Notes: generated by a model not told the origin, from the sequence alone. 64,000 bases of DNA from CAYQVO01 sp964421085 (GCA_964421085.1 CAYQVO010000001.1:124001-188000), one strand, 5' to 3'; counted from the stretch's first letter, positions 27,742 to 36,701 are shown. Numbers and translations: made by a program.

Positions 27742-27784
27742 GGCGGGAGAGCGGCGCGAAAATGCCGCTCTTCCGCCTTTTTTT
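27742..27784 (+). terminator. Strong intrinsic terminator after the pilin gene
   Basis: GGCGGGAGAGCGGC pairs with GCCGCTCTTCCGCC (14-bp stem with one G-T wobble, 8-base loop), followed by seven T (27778-27784). It separates the pilin from the two following small genes. Confidence 0.9.
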
Positions 27785-27864
27785 CTTTACCCTTGTTCCC
27801 GCACTCCTCCCGTAGTATGAGATTGCAGTTGTAAAGCAGTTCGCCTTGCCGGAGAGGAGGAGAG

Positions 27865-28224
27865 TTGAAGCGGCATCTATCGCTTCTTTTATCAACGGGG
27901 TTTCTTGCCGCGGTGCAAAATGTCTGCGCCTGTGATGGAGCGCTTTCCCGCACAAAATCAACTGCGGCTTCCGCTATTTCAGTTTCAATTGCGCCGAAGT
28001 TCATCGTTTCCCCTCCTATCGGCGATAACCCAGCGGAGAGCACTATTTGCCCCGGCAAAATCTCGTTTTCCCCGGAGGGTGGAAGCCTGGTAGTGAACTT
28101 TTCGAGTGATGAAACAGCATGTAAACCGGAAGATCACTCAGGGCTCCTTAAGGATGTTTCAGCTGCGATCGAAAAAAGCCGGGCGAAGTCACGACACGTT
28201 GTGCTTCTGGCGCAGCCTTTTTGA
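27865..28224 (+). CDS. Small secreted protein in fimbrial locus, possible minor subunit
   Basis: The 119-residue protein starts at TTG behind GAGGAG. The signal peptide ends near NVCACDG. The mature start SAISVSIAPKFIVSPP resembles the first strand of the neighbouring pilins (TITVDIDPIVRITGV, SVTISHLMKITSVG), but the rest is shorter, with Cys in TICPG and TACKP and no pilin-like closing strand. It is 9 bases from the next pilin gene. A truncated or adapter subunit is possible; the family is not recognised. Confidence 0.55.
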   Translation: MKRHLSLLLSTGFLAAVQNVCACDGALSRTKSTAASAISVSIAPKFIVSPPIGDNPAESTICPGKISFSPEGGSLVVNFSSDETACKPEDHSGLLKDVSAAIEKSRAKSRHVVLLAQPF

Positions 28225-28233
28225 GGGAGTAAT

Positions 28234-28782
28234 ATGGTCTGTTCAAAACGGATGGTCATTGAAGCGATGGCCGTATTCGCGGCTGTTTCCCTCATCTCAA
28301 CCCGGGTGATGGCCATTGCGCACGACGGGTCTACGGGGTCGACTGTTTCTTCCGGAGACCTTACTGCTTCCGTCACGATATCGCACCTTATGAAGATTAC
28401 CAGTGTCGGAGATCTCACAGCCGAATACCAGGGGAACGGGGACTTGACGCTTCAGGACGATGTCTGCGTTTACACTAATGACTCCCTCGGCAGGTACAAG
28501 GCAAAGCTTACGGGAGACGGGCCGGGGTTTACCATTAAAAAAGGGAGTGACCATGTGGATTACGCCGCCTTCTGGAACGACGAAGCCGGCGCCAAAGGAT
28601 CCAGTGTGACCAGCGGGGAGCCGTTATCAGGACAGACGGGAGCGTCGTTTTCTCAAAGCTGCACGGACAAGTCCGGTAACGTAAATGGAAACTTCACCCT
28701 GGCCTTTTCCAAAAAGAATCTTCTCGCGGTCCCGGCCGGAACTTATACAGGGCATCTCACAATCGAGATACTTCCACCGTGA
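28234..28782 (+). CDS. Pilin paralogue of chaperone-usher fimbria
   Basis: The 182-residue protein has a signal peptide (about 1-27, cleaved near RVMAIAHD). It shares with the 27136 pilin the strand SVTISHLMKITSVGDL, the DDVCVYTND motif, DYAAFW, a second Cys (SQSCTDKSG) and the closing AGTYTGHLTIEILPP. GGGAG lies upstream of the ATG. As the last gene of the locus, behind a terminator, it is probably a minor or alternative subunit. Confidence 0.78.
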   Translation: MVCSKRMVIEAMAVFAAVSLISTRVMAIAHDGSTGSTVSSGDLTASVTISHLMKITSVGDLTAEYQGNGDLTLQDDVCVYTNDSLGRYKAKLTGDGPGFTIKKGSDHVDYAAFWNDEAGAKGSSVTSGEPLSGQTGASFSQSCTDKSGNVNGNFTLAFSKKNLLAVPAGTYTGHLTIEILPP

Positions 28783-28791
28783 ATCAGGAGT

Positions 28792-28817
28792 CCGGAGAAT
28801 CTGCAGTGACTCTCCGG
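28792..28817 (+). terminator. Hairpin at end of fimbrial locus
   Basis: CCGGAGA (28792-28798) and TCTCCGG (28811-28817) form a 7-bp stem with a 12-base loop, followed by GATTCTGTTC with only a weak T-run. It lies between convergent genes. Confidence 0.5.
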
Positions 28818-28825
28818 GATTCTGT

Positions 28826-30736
28826 TCAATCACCACGCCCCTGTTTGAGGAGAATTTTTTCTCTCAAACTGATGACAGATGGGTTTTCGGGCGAAGCGAT
28901 ACCTGCCTTCTCCGTCCATTCAAGAGCTTCTTCGAGCCTCCCTGCTGAATAAAGCAGGACTGACAGGTTCAGAAACGGCTCTCCCATCCCGGGCCCCGAT
29001 TCTGCAGCCGTCTTCAACTCCTGCTCCGCTTCGCTTTTCTCTCCGAGCCGGAAAAGAAGGACTCCGAGATTGCTCCGGAATTCAGCGTTCATGGGGCGAA
29101 GAGCCACGGCGGTCCGGGCATGCCAGGTTGCGGCTTTGAAATCCCCTCCAAACGCCGAAGCAAGCGCCATGGAGTTATGGGCAAAGGGTTCGGCCGGGTC
29201 CTGCTGGAGGACGAGATTGAGCTTTTCAATGCACTCTGAAAGCGGATTTCGACCGTGCCGAGATTCATAGACTGCGGCCGCAGGAGGCGTACTTGCAAGG
29301 ATGAAAAGCTCCTCTGCATACCGCCTCATTGCGTATGAAGGAATTTCGTCCCGGGAAGGCAATGCATGCGCGAGTGCAGCCGCGTTTCCTGAAGCAGAGA
29401 GAACCGCTGCGAGGCGTTCGAACGCCGCACGATCCTGAGGGCAGGTATCGAGCGCCTTTTCAAGGTGACTTTCCGCGCTGGAAAGATCACCTTCTCTGGC
29501 GAGCGTAATCCCGAGATAGGTGTGTCCATAGCAGTTTCCGCGAATCGATGAGACAGAGTGACTTAACAGAGACGCATCCTTCGACCAGTATCCCGTCTGT
29601 ATGAAGGAAGCCGCCGAAAGTACTATGACTGGAACCGTCGACAGGACTCCTGCTGTCCGGGACTTTTCAGGGAGGAAAGCGGTGAAAGGAAACAAAAGTC
29701 CGGCAAGAGGTATGTACATCCAGCGGTCGGCGATGGGATGTGGCCCCACCTGGACGATTCCTGTGCAGGGAAGAATCGTCACCAGGAAAAATACGATGCC
29801 GAACAGCAACTCCGGCCTTTTCCGCCTGGCCTTCCAGCAAAGCGCTGTCACGATCATCGCAGAGATGATGGACAACGCCATCGTCCAGCTCTCGAAGTGA
29901 CGGGGCGAATAAGGAAAACCGATATGGAACGGCCAGAAGGTATTTTTCACATAGATCCAGATGTAGACGGCGGCGCTGCCGGCCCTGACTGACAAAGGAG
30001 GAGTGTCGGCCGGATCAATGGCGCCGAGATTCGACTGAGCTTCAATCGCAAGGAAAAGAGACGCGGCTGAAAATACGATGAAAACCGACTTTTCTTCGAA
30101 AAGCTGCAGCAGGGGGACCGTGCGTCTTCTCAGCGGCCACCAGTCGATGAGGAAAAACAGGGCGGGGAGAACGAATGCTGTCGGTTTCGAAGCGAGTGCA
30201 CAGAGAAACGCAGCCACCGGGAATATGAAAAGAACGGACGCACGCTTCGCGGCATATCCGGAGTAGAGCACCAGTGAAAGCATTATGAAGAAACCGCTCA
30301 ACAGATCTTTTCTGCTCGAGATCCAGACAACAGGCTCAGTGTGGACGGGATGGACCGCAAAAAGGAGCGCGAGAAGAAGCGCCGCCCGTTTCTCGACGAA
30401 CATGAGAAGGAACCGCAGAAAGAGGAGACACGTCGCGGTGTGAAGGATAAGGCTGGTAATCCGGTAACCTCCGGGCCAGAGTCCCCATAAGGAATAATCC
30501 AGCCTGAGTGAGAGCCAGGTAAGAGGGCTCCAGTTGCCATAATACAGAGAAGAGAAGCTCCAGCGAATAAAATCTCCCAACGGGAGGGTCCGGAGAGCCA
30601 CGTTGGAATAAACGTATTTGCCGTCGTCCGCGAAACTGAACGGGAACCCGATGCTCTGCGCGAACGGAAGTATCGCCCCGGCAGCGACGAGAATGAAAGA
30701 GACCGTGTAAAAAGGATTCCGGAGCCTGCTGATCAT
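28826..30736 (-). CDS. TMTC-like GT-C membrane protein with TPR tail (paralogue 2)
   Basis: The 636-residue protein has about ten membrane segments in residues 1-420 and tetratricopeptide repeats in the C-terminal 200 (e.g. FAHNSMALASAFGGDFKAA, FRSNLGVLLFRLGEKSEAE). The signature LFAVHPVHTEPVVWISSRKD (near 125-145) and IADRWMYIPLAGLLFPF are shared with its upstream neighbour and are typical of TMTC/PMT-like GT-C glycosyltransferases. By family knowledge such enzymes transfer sugar from a lipid carrier to protein. Its ATG overlaps the neighbour's stop by four bases (ATGA). Bacterial members are mostly uncharacterised. Confidence 0.83.
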   Translation of the reverse strand: MISRLRNPFYTVSFILVAAGAILPFAQSIGFPFSFADDGKYVYSNVALRTLPLGDFIRWSFSSLYYGNWSPLTWLSLRLDYSLWGLWPGGYRITSLILHTATCLLFLRFLLMFVEKRAALLLALLFAVHPVHTEPVVWISSRKDLLSGFFIMLSLVLYSGYAAKRASVLFIFPVAAFLCALASKPTAFVLPALFFLIDWWPLRRRTVPLLQLFEEKSVFIVFSAASLFLAIEAQSNLGAIDPADTPPLSVRAGSAAVYIWIYVKNTFWPFHIGFPYSPRHFESWTMALSIISAMIVTALCWKARRKRPELLFGIVFFLVTILPCTGIVQVGPHPIADRWMYIPLAGLLFPFTAFLPEKSRTAGVLSTVPVIVLSAASFIQTGYWSKDASLLSHSVSSIRGNCYGHTYLGITLAREGDLSSAESHLEKALDTCPQDRAAFERLAAVLSASGNAAALAHALPSRDEIPSYAMRRYAEELFILASTPPAAAVYESRHGRNPLSECIEKLNLVLQQDPAEPFAHNSMALASAFGGDFKAATWHARTAVALRPMNAEFRSNLGVLLFRLGEKSEAEQELKTAAESGPGMGEPFLNLSVLLYSAGRLEEALEWTEKAGIASPENPSVISLREKILLKQGRGD

Positions 30737-33012
30737 CGGCCGGCCTCCGTCCGGAAAATTGTGGTAATCCCGAAAGAGGAAAGGATGGATGACACCTCAT
30801 CCTGGAGAGAGGGATCAAGCCGCATCGCCTCCTGCAGAACTGGTACTGCCTCCTGGATATTTCCGGCTTTCGCCAGCGCGGTGCCGAAGTTGTAATAAAG
30901 GACGGGAATACCCGGCTTTATTTCCATGGCGCTTCGAAAAAATACCGCAGCTTCGAGGAAACGTCCTGACTGATAAAGCACCGAGCCCTTGCCGTTCAAT
31001 GCGCTGAAGTTCCGGGGCGCGAGTTTAAGGACACAGTCAAACGCCTGCAGAGCTTCCATCTTTCTTCCAAGTGCCGCAAGAGAAACCGCTCTGACCTCGA
31101 GCGCGTCCACATCGTCAGCTTCGAGCTGAATGGCAACGTCCGCGTATTCGACCGCTTGATCGTAACGTTTGGTGTTCTGGTAAAGCGTGGCGAGGTTATT
31201 GGCGGCATGACGGTAATTCGGATCTGCAACGAGCGCCTTTTTCAGATAGTGTTCGGCTTCACCGTGTTTTCCCTGCTCGTATCGAAGTACGCCCAGCCCG
31301 AAAAGCGCCTGGGAGGATTGCGGGAATTTTCTGAGAATCTCCTGAAATTCACTGTCTGCGGGCCCGTATTTTTTCAGGCGAAGGTTGCTCAACGCTCGAA
31401 GCGCCCTGGCTGTCCTGTTATTGATGTCCTCCGCCAGGACCTCATCGAATTCCCGGACGGCGTCCTCCAGCGAATCCCGCCCCCACTTCCGCCGGTAGGC
31501 ATCCCTTGCTGCGTCCGGCCCTGATACTGCGTACAGCATGGCGCCATATTCGAGCCGGGCGAACCTGACATCAGCACGCACCGGCGGGTGCAGGAAGGAG
31601 ATCGCCTCTGATGTTCTGCCGTCCCTTGCGAGGCTGGATAGAATCTTCTCGAACGTCATTGAAAAAGGCTGAATACCAAAGGAAGTTTTGAATTCTTCCA
31701 GACTCTGGCCGTATTCATCTCTGGCGCTGTGTGCGGCGGCAAGATAATTGTGCGCAAGAAAGTTTGGTCCAGTGACTGAGATCGTATGGCGGAATAGACT
31801 GCGGTCGTCAGACCACAGAAACGCCTGGCGGTGCGTCAGGAAGGAAAGGCAGAAAAGGGCCGCCCCCATTACGGCCGCTCTGATTTCTCGTGAACCCCGG
31901 GCAGGAATCAGGAGACAGGCAGTGTAAGATACGGCTGTAAAGATGCCGATTGCCGCGAGATACATCCATCGGTCCGACATCACCTGGAGGCCGACAGGCG
32001 CGAACTGCAGGTATGGCGCTGTCATCACGAGAAAGAAAAGGAATCCGGCAAAAGCGGGCGGAAACCTGAGTCGAAGCTTCCATACACCGAGCACGATTAA
32101 CCAGAAAAGGCAGAAGCAGGCCGTTCGGAGCAGAACACCTCCGCCGGGCGATGCGTAGGGAAGTCCGAGCTTGAACGGGAACAATATGCTCCACATGTAA
32201 TGAAGGTAATATACGTGAGCGTCGATGACGCGCTCAACTAAAGGCTTCGAATCCAGGATCTGAATTCCTCCGTCCGAGGTCTGGGCCTTGATGCTGAGCG
32301 CAAGGAAAACTGCCGCGATGGCGAAGAAGGGAATCTTCTCCAGGAGCAGGCGGCCAGGAGCGATTCTCGAGCTTCGCTCGAGCGGCCAGTAATCGAAAAC
32401 AAGCAGAACGGCCGGAAGCACCAGGACCGGCGGCTTGGATGCGAGAGCCAGGATAAACGAAACGAGCGCCAGTGCGTACAGGCGTTTTTCAGCCTCTTTC
32501 CGCGTCCAGAGTGTGTACAGGAGAAGGGTTCCCACAGTGAAAAAGCCGCTCAGTACATCCTTTCTGCTCGATATCCAGACGACTGGTTCCACATGGACGG
32601 GGTGAAGCGCAAAAAGCGAAGCTGCGAGGAATCCCGGAAAAAACCTCGAAGTGGCGGTGAAAAAGACGGCGAAGACGATCAATGTATTCAAAACGTGGAG
32701 CATGAGGTTGACCAGGTGATGGCCGCCTGCCCACATCCCGAAAATGGAAACATCGAGCATGTGCGAAAGCGAAGTGAGCGGAGACCAGTTGCCGTAAAAG
32801 AACGACGAGAATGCCCAGCCGATTCCCTCTGATGAAAGCCCTTTTCTTACGATTATGTTCCCAGTGACGTACTGTGAGTCGTCTACGACACAGAAGGGAT
32901 GGTGTATTATGTGCGCATAGGAGGCTGTGGTGACAAGTGCCAGGGCAATCAGCCAGCCCACCTCCAGAACTGAAAGCCGGGTGTCCTCCTTCCGGCCGCG
33001 GCACGTTTCCAT
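30733..33012 (-). CDS. TMTC-like GT-C membrane protein with TPR tail (paralogue 1)
   Basis: The 759-residue protein is built like the gene that follows: about eleven membrane segments up to residue 420, with FALHPVHVEPVVWISSRKD (near 140) and MSDRWMYLAAIGIFTAV. The longer TPR region (about 520-745) includes QALFGLGVLRYEQGKHGEAE and YRHAANNLATLYQNTKRYDQ. The early acidic FCVVDDSQYVTGN, on the first outer loop, occupies the place of the catalytic Asp in GT-C enzymes. The pair is translationally coupled, suggesting tandem duplication and joint function. Confidence 0.84.
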   Translation of the reverse strand: METCRGRKEDTRLSVLEVGWLIALALVTTASYAHIIHHPFCVVDDSQYVTGNIIVRKGLSSEGIGWAFSSFFYGNWSPLTSLSHMLDVSIFGMWAGGHHLVNLMLHVLNTLIVFAVFFTATSRFFPGFLAASLFALHPVHVEPVVWISSRKDVLSGFFTVGTLLLYTLWTRKEAEKRLYALALVSFILALASKPPVLVLPAVLLVFDYWPLERSSRIAPGRLLLEKIPFFAIAAVFLALSIKAQTSDGGIQILDSKPLVERVIDAHVYYLHYMWSILFPFKLGLPYASPGGGVLLRTACFCLFWLIVLGVWKLRLRFPPAFAGFLFFLVMTAPYLQFAPVGLQVMSDRWMYLAAIGIFTAVSYTACLLIPARGSREIRAAVMGAALFCLSFLTHRQAFLWSDDRSLFRHTISVTGPNFLAHNYLAAAHSARDEYGQSLEEFKTSFGIQPFSMTFEKILSSLARDGRTSEAISFLHPPVRADVRFARLEYGAMLYAVSGPDAARDAYRRKWGRDSLEDAVREFDEVLAEDINNRTARALRALSNLRLKKYGPADSEFQEILRKFPQSSQALFGLGVLRYEQGKHGEAEHYLKKALVADPNYRHAANNLATLYQNTKRYDQAVEYADVAIQLEADDVDALEVRAVSLAALGRKMEALQAFDCVLKLAPRNFSALNGKGSVLYQSGRFLEAAVFFRSAMEIKPGIPVLYYNFGTALAKAGNIQEAVPVLQEAMRLDPSLQDEVSSILSSFGITTIFRTEAGR

Positions 33013-33022
33013 ACACGATCAC

Positions 33023-33796
33023 CTAGAAAACAAGATGTTTCACTGACTGGCCTTTGTTCTTGATGCTTAAAAGGGTGTCGATGCCGATGCGAAGATGGTG
33101 CTCGGTGTAAAGCTCCTTTGCGATCCTGTCGCTTTCGGCGGTCTTTACCCCCTCGGGAATCATCGGCTGGTCGGTGACAAGGAGCAGAGCTCCCTTGGGG
33201 ATCCCGTTTGCAAACCCGACGAGAAACAGGGTAGCTGTCTCCATGTCGATTCCAATCGCCCGGATTCTGTGGAGATAGGACTTGAACTCCTGGTCGTGCT
33301 CCCAGAGCCTCCGGTTGGTCGTATAAATGGTCCCTGTCCAGTAATTCTTCCCGTACGAAGAAATCGTTTCGGCAGTCGCCTTCTGCACCGCGAATGATGG
33401 AAGCGCAGGCACTTCTGGATCAAAATAATCGTCCGTTGTCCCCTCACCCCGTATTGCTGCGATTGGAATTATCAGGTCCCCCACTTTTGTCTTTTCCTTC
33501 AGACCTCCGCATTTGCCGAGGAACAGACACGCTTTCGGAGACACTGCACCGAGAAGATCCATGATTGTCGCCGCATTTGCGCTGCCGATGCCGAAATTTA
33601 TGATCATTACGCCGTCCGGACTCGTGCATGTCTGCATGGGAAGCCCTTCCCCCCGCACGGTCCCGTTGCAGATCTTCGCGAAGAACCTGACGTAGTCGCC
33701 GAAGTTGGTGAGGAGGATATACTCTGTGAATTCTGAAAGAGGGGTCCCTGTATAGCGCGGAAGCCAGTTTTTCGAAATTGAAAGTTTTGTGTGCAT
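33023..33796 (-). CDS. AMP nucleosidase (PNP/UDP phosphorylase fold)
   Basis: From ATG 33796, 257 residues. The phosphorylase-fold features are MIINFGIGSANAATIMDLLG (near 65-85), CLFLGKCGGLKEKTKVGDLI and the ribose-binding RAIGIDMETATLFLVGFANG (near 180), which resembles the C-terminal domain of AMP nucleosidase. Close relatives of this short form are annotated as AMP nucleosidase, splitting AMP into adenine and ribose 5-phosphate. The ATG overlaps the preceding stop by one base (TGATG). Confidence 0.87.
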   Translation of the reverse strand: MHTKLSISKNWLPRYTGTPLSEFTEYILLTNFGDYVRFFAKICNGTVRGEGLPMQTCTSPDGVMIINFGIGSANAATIMDLLGAVSPKACLFLGKCGGLKEKTKVGDLIIPIAAIRGEGTTDDYFDPEVPALPSFAVQKATAETISSYGKNYWTGTIYTTNRRLWEHDQEFKSYLHRIRAIGIDMETATLFLVGFANGIPKGALLLVTDQPMIPEGVKTAESDRIAKELYTEHHLRIGIDTLLSIKNKGQSVKHLVF

Positions 33797-34104
33797 CACC
33801 TTCCTCTTGCCGGATCCCTTGTGTCAGTGATGATGATGCTCGTACACTTTTCCTTGCACACAAGCACAAGCTCTGAAAGATCCAGAAGGAAGATTCCACC
33901 CTCAATATCAAGAGAAATGACCTTGTGGCGGGCGTCCTTGTCAATCGAAGAGAAGCCGTCCACGATCTTTTCGTAGCCGTTATTCACGTAGATGCGGAGT
34001 CCGCTCTTGAGGACGAGCGTCGCTCCGGCCGCGAATACCGGAGCCGGAATGACAACTGCAAGCAGGAAAACTGCAAGAACAGCTTTTAAAAACATATCTT
34101 TCAT
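33796..34104 (-). CDS. Small exported protein, unknown
   Basis: The 102-residue protein has a clear signal peptide (1-25, FLLAVVIPAPVFAAG). The mature part reads TLVLKSGLRIYVNNGYEKI then beta-rich segments and a CKEKC pair near residue 83-87. AAAGGAG lies six bases before the ATG. It is translationally coupled to the AMP nucleosidase gene, an odd pairing of an exported and a cytoplasmic protein. The family is not recognised. Confidence 0.7.
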   Translation of the reverse strand: MKDMFLKAVLAVFLLAVVIPAPVFAAGATLVLKSGLRIYVNNGYEKIVDGFSSIDKDARHKVISLDIEGGIFLLDLSELVLVCKEKCTSIIITDTRDPARGR

Positions 34105-34529
34105 TTCGATCTCCTTTGCAGGCCTCGCTCAGTCAGCGGGCAGGCACGGCCATGCCTGCCTCGGGCGCCCGCCCGAGTCCGCCTTTTCGACATGAAATCC
34201 TCCCTCCACCGTATTGTAGACTAGTACTCCGAACTTCAAACCCCCGCAATGGATCCTGAAAAAACGCTTGTTTGGCGTCTCCCGCGGGTCCTGGAGCCCA
34301 TTTCCAATCCTCACCCCCTTTTATTTGCTCTTCACATTTGCCAGGATCCTCTCATATTATGCCTTGTGCCCCCTGGCCCGCTTTGGTCTATATGACCGGC
34401 GCAGGGAGAAGGCGATCGGCGCAGCGGCAACCCGCAAGGGTGCATCAGTTTGATTTCACGAAAGAGAGTGATCACGCATACTGACGCTGGACATTTATTC
34501 ACTTATTTCCGAATGCTGAAGAGGACTAA
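34105..34529. promoter_or_regulatory. 425-bp divergent intergenic region with a candidate promoter
   Basis: No gene is visible. A candidate promoter for the phosphofructokinase-aldolase pair is TTCACA (34331-34336), an 18-base spacer and TATTAT (34355-34360), which would leave a leader of about 160 bases. The leader contains GC-rich potential stems around 34380-34440 (GGCGCAGGG, GGCGCAGCGG) but I recognise no known riboswitch. Confidence 0.35.
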
Positions 34530-35690
34530 ATGAGAATTGGAATTTTGACAGGTGGTGGCGATGTTCCGGGTTTGAATCCGTGCATCAAGGCGGTCGTGTA
34601 TCACGGGATGGACTGCGGCGTTCAGGTGGTCGGTATCCGGCGTGGATGGGGCGGTCTTCTCAATCTTAACCCTGACGATCCGGCGTCCGTGAAGGAAAAC
34701 TCCATCGAACTGGACAAAGCTGTGACTCGGACAGTCGACAGGACCGGAGGGACTTTCCTTCACACATCGAGGACAAACCCTCAGAATGTCAAAAAGAGCG
34801 ACGTTCCCGAGTTCCTGAGAGATTCCAGCTGGAATGAAATGGGTGACAAGGACAAAGCAGACTACACGAAGCATGTTCTCCGGGTGCTTCAGTTCCTCAA
34901 AATCGACGCGTTGATCACCATCGGCGGCGACGACACCCAGAGCTATGCTCTGCGCATGCACAGGGAAAACTTCCCTGTTGTCGCTATCCCGAAGACAATG
35001 GACAACGATATTTACGGAACCGACTACTGCATAGGCTTCTCGACTGCCGTGACCCGCAGCGTCGACTGCATCACGGCACTTCGAACCGTTGCAGGCTCAC
35101 ATGAGCGTATCGGTGTGGTTGAGCTGTTTGGACGAAACTCTGGAGAAACATCCCTTATTTCTGCGTATCTCGCCGGAGTGGATCGCGCAATCATCTCGGA
35201 AGTTCCGTTTGATCCCGAGAAACTTGCGAAGTTCCTCATCGACGACAAGAAGCGGAACCCGAGCCACTACTCCATCATGACCATCTCGGAAGGGGCACAG
35301 ATGGTCGGCGGCGACATCATCGAGACCGGCGAAGAGGATGCGTACGGCCACAAGAAACTGGGCGGTATCGGATCCCACACTCAGCAGATGGTCAAGAAGC
35401 TCACCGGAATCCACACTGTATATCAGCAGGTGGCGTACCTGATGAGGAGCGGCGAGCCCGATGCTCTCGATCGAATGGTGGCCATGGCGTACGCAAACCT
35501 CGCCCTCGATCTTCTGCTCAGGAAGGAGTTCGGTAAACTGGTCGCTCTCCGCGAAGGCAAGTACACGTATGTGCCAATCGAGACAATGACGGAAGGCCTC
35601 AAGCGCGTCGATGTCGAGCAGCTTTATGACGTCGAACAGTACAGGCCGAAGGTCGCTCAGATGCTGAACAAGCCGATGTTCCTCTATTAA
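34530..35690 (+). CDS. 6-phosphofructokinase, PPi-type by active-site residues
   Basis: The 386-residue enzyme phosphorylates fructose 6-phosphate in glycolysis. The donor site reads ITIGGDDTQSYA (near 130): the second Asp replaces the Gly of ATP-dependent enzymes. The next loop reads IPKTMDNDI (near 153), with Lys instead of Gly. By family knowledge this Asp/Lys pair indicates pyrophosphate as donor and a reversible reaction. GAGGA lies before the ATG. The aldolase gene follows after 30 bases, so product and next enzyme are co-expressed. Confidence 0.93.
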   Translation: MRIGILTGGGDVPGLNPCIKAVVYHGMDCGVQVVGIRRGWGGLLNLNPDDPASVKENSIELDKAVTRTVDRTGGTFLHTSRTNPQNVKKSDVPEFLRDSSWNEMGDKDKADYTKHVLRVLQFLKIDALITIGGDDTQSYALRMHRENFPVVAIPKTMDNDIYGTDYCIGFSTAVTRSVDCITALRTVAGSHERIGVVELFGRNSGETSLISAYLAGVDRAIISEVPFDPEKLAKFLIDDKKRNPSHYSIMTISEGAQMVGGDIIETGEEDAYGHKKLGGIGSHTQQMVKKLTGIHTVYQQVAYLMRSGEPDALDRMVAMAYANLALDLLLRKEFGKLVALREGKYTYVPIETMTEGLKRVDVEQLYDVEQYRPKVAQMLNKPMFLY

Positions 35691-35720
35691 TGACACCCCT
35701 GAGGGGGAAAGGAGATTATT

Positions 35721-36671
35721 ATGATTGTAACCACGAAAGAACTTTTCAAGCACGCGTACGGAAAGTATGCGCTCGGCGCGTACAACATCAACAATGCTGA
35801 GCAGACAATGGGACTCTTCAGGGGGTGCATGGAGAGCAAAGCTCCGTTCATCATTCAGATCTCGAAGGGCGCGCGGTCATACACCAATAAACTCATGCTC
35901 GAGTCGATGATCAAGGCGGCTGACCAGATATTCCCGGACGCTGTCTTTGCCGTCCATCTCGATCACGGAGACGAGGCGACCTGTTACGACTGTGTCGAGT
36001 CAGGTTTCTATTCATCGGTGATGATTGACGCAAGTCATGAACCTTTCGAGAAGAATATCGAGATTACGGCGCGTGTCGTTGCTGCTGCCCATAAGAAGGG
36101 AATCAGTGTCGAGGCGGAACTTGGCCAGCTTGGCGGTGTCGAAGAAGACATCAAGGTCGAGGAAGGACATGCCGCCCTGACAGATCCGAAACAGGCTCAT
36201 GAGTTCATCGAAAAGACAGGCTGCGACAGCCTTGCATGCGCGATCGGCACAAGTCATGGCGCGTTCAAATTCTCAGGAACACAGGGGCTCCATTTTGAGG
36301 TCGTACAGGAGATTCAAAAACTGTACCCGGGCTTCCCTCTGGTTCTGCACGGTTCATCTTCCGTCCCCCAGGATGAGGTCGCCAGGATCAATGCGGCAGG
36401 CGGAGCGCTCAAAGGCGCGAAGGGCGTCGACCCCGGGCAGTATCTTCCCGCCGCAAAGCTCGGCGTCTGCAAGATCAACATCGATACCGACGGACGTCTT
36501 GTCTGGACACGGGTTCACAGGGAGTTTTTCCGCGACAAACCGGACGTTTTCGACTTCCGGCCTGTCGGCAAGATCTTCATGGAAGAATACGCCAGGTTTA
36601 TTGCGAGCCGGAATGACCTGCTGGGGTCATCGGGAAAGCTCGACGGGGTGAGGCAGTCACTGACCAAGTAG
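35721..36671 (+). CDS. fba: Fructose-bisphosphate aldolase, class II
   Basis: The 316-residue zinc aldolase cleaves fructose 1,6-bisphosphate. Metal and catalytic residues are visible in FAVHLDHGDEATCYDCVESGF (near 76-96, DHGD), EAELGQLGGVEED (near 135), IGTSHGAFKF (zinc His, near 178) and VLHGSSSVP (near 210). GGGGAAAGGAG lies upstream of the ATG. It forms a two-gene operon with the phosphofructokinase, closed by a strong terminator. Confidence 0.96.
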   Translation: MIVTTKELFKHAYGKYALGAYNINNAEQTMGLFRGCMESKAPFIIQISKGARSYTNKLMLESMIKAADQIFPDAVFAVHLDHGDEATCYDCVESGFYSSVMIDASHEPFEKNIEITARVVAAAHKKGISVEAELGQLGGVEEDIKVEEGHAALTDPKQAHEFIEKTGCDSLACAIGTSHGAFKFSGTQGLHFEVVQEIQKLYPGFPLVLHGSSSVPQDEVARINAAGGALKGAKGVDPGQYLPAAKLGVCKINIDTDGRLVWTRVHREFFRDKPDVFDFRPVGKIFMEEYARFIASRNDLLGSSGKLDGVRQSLTK

Positions 36672-36701
36672 GTCGAACCTTTCGTCCTTCCCGGGCTGCA
36701 A

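Noticed and set aside
34370..34460. Possible riboswitch in the leader of the phosphofructokinase gene
   Set aside because: GC-rich stems can be drawn, but no consensus of a known class is recognisable; kept only as a note in the region entry.
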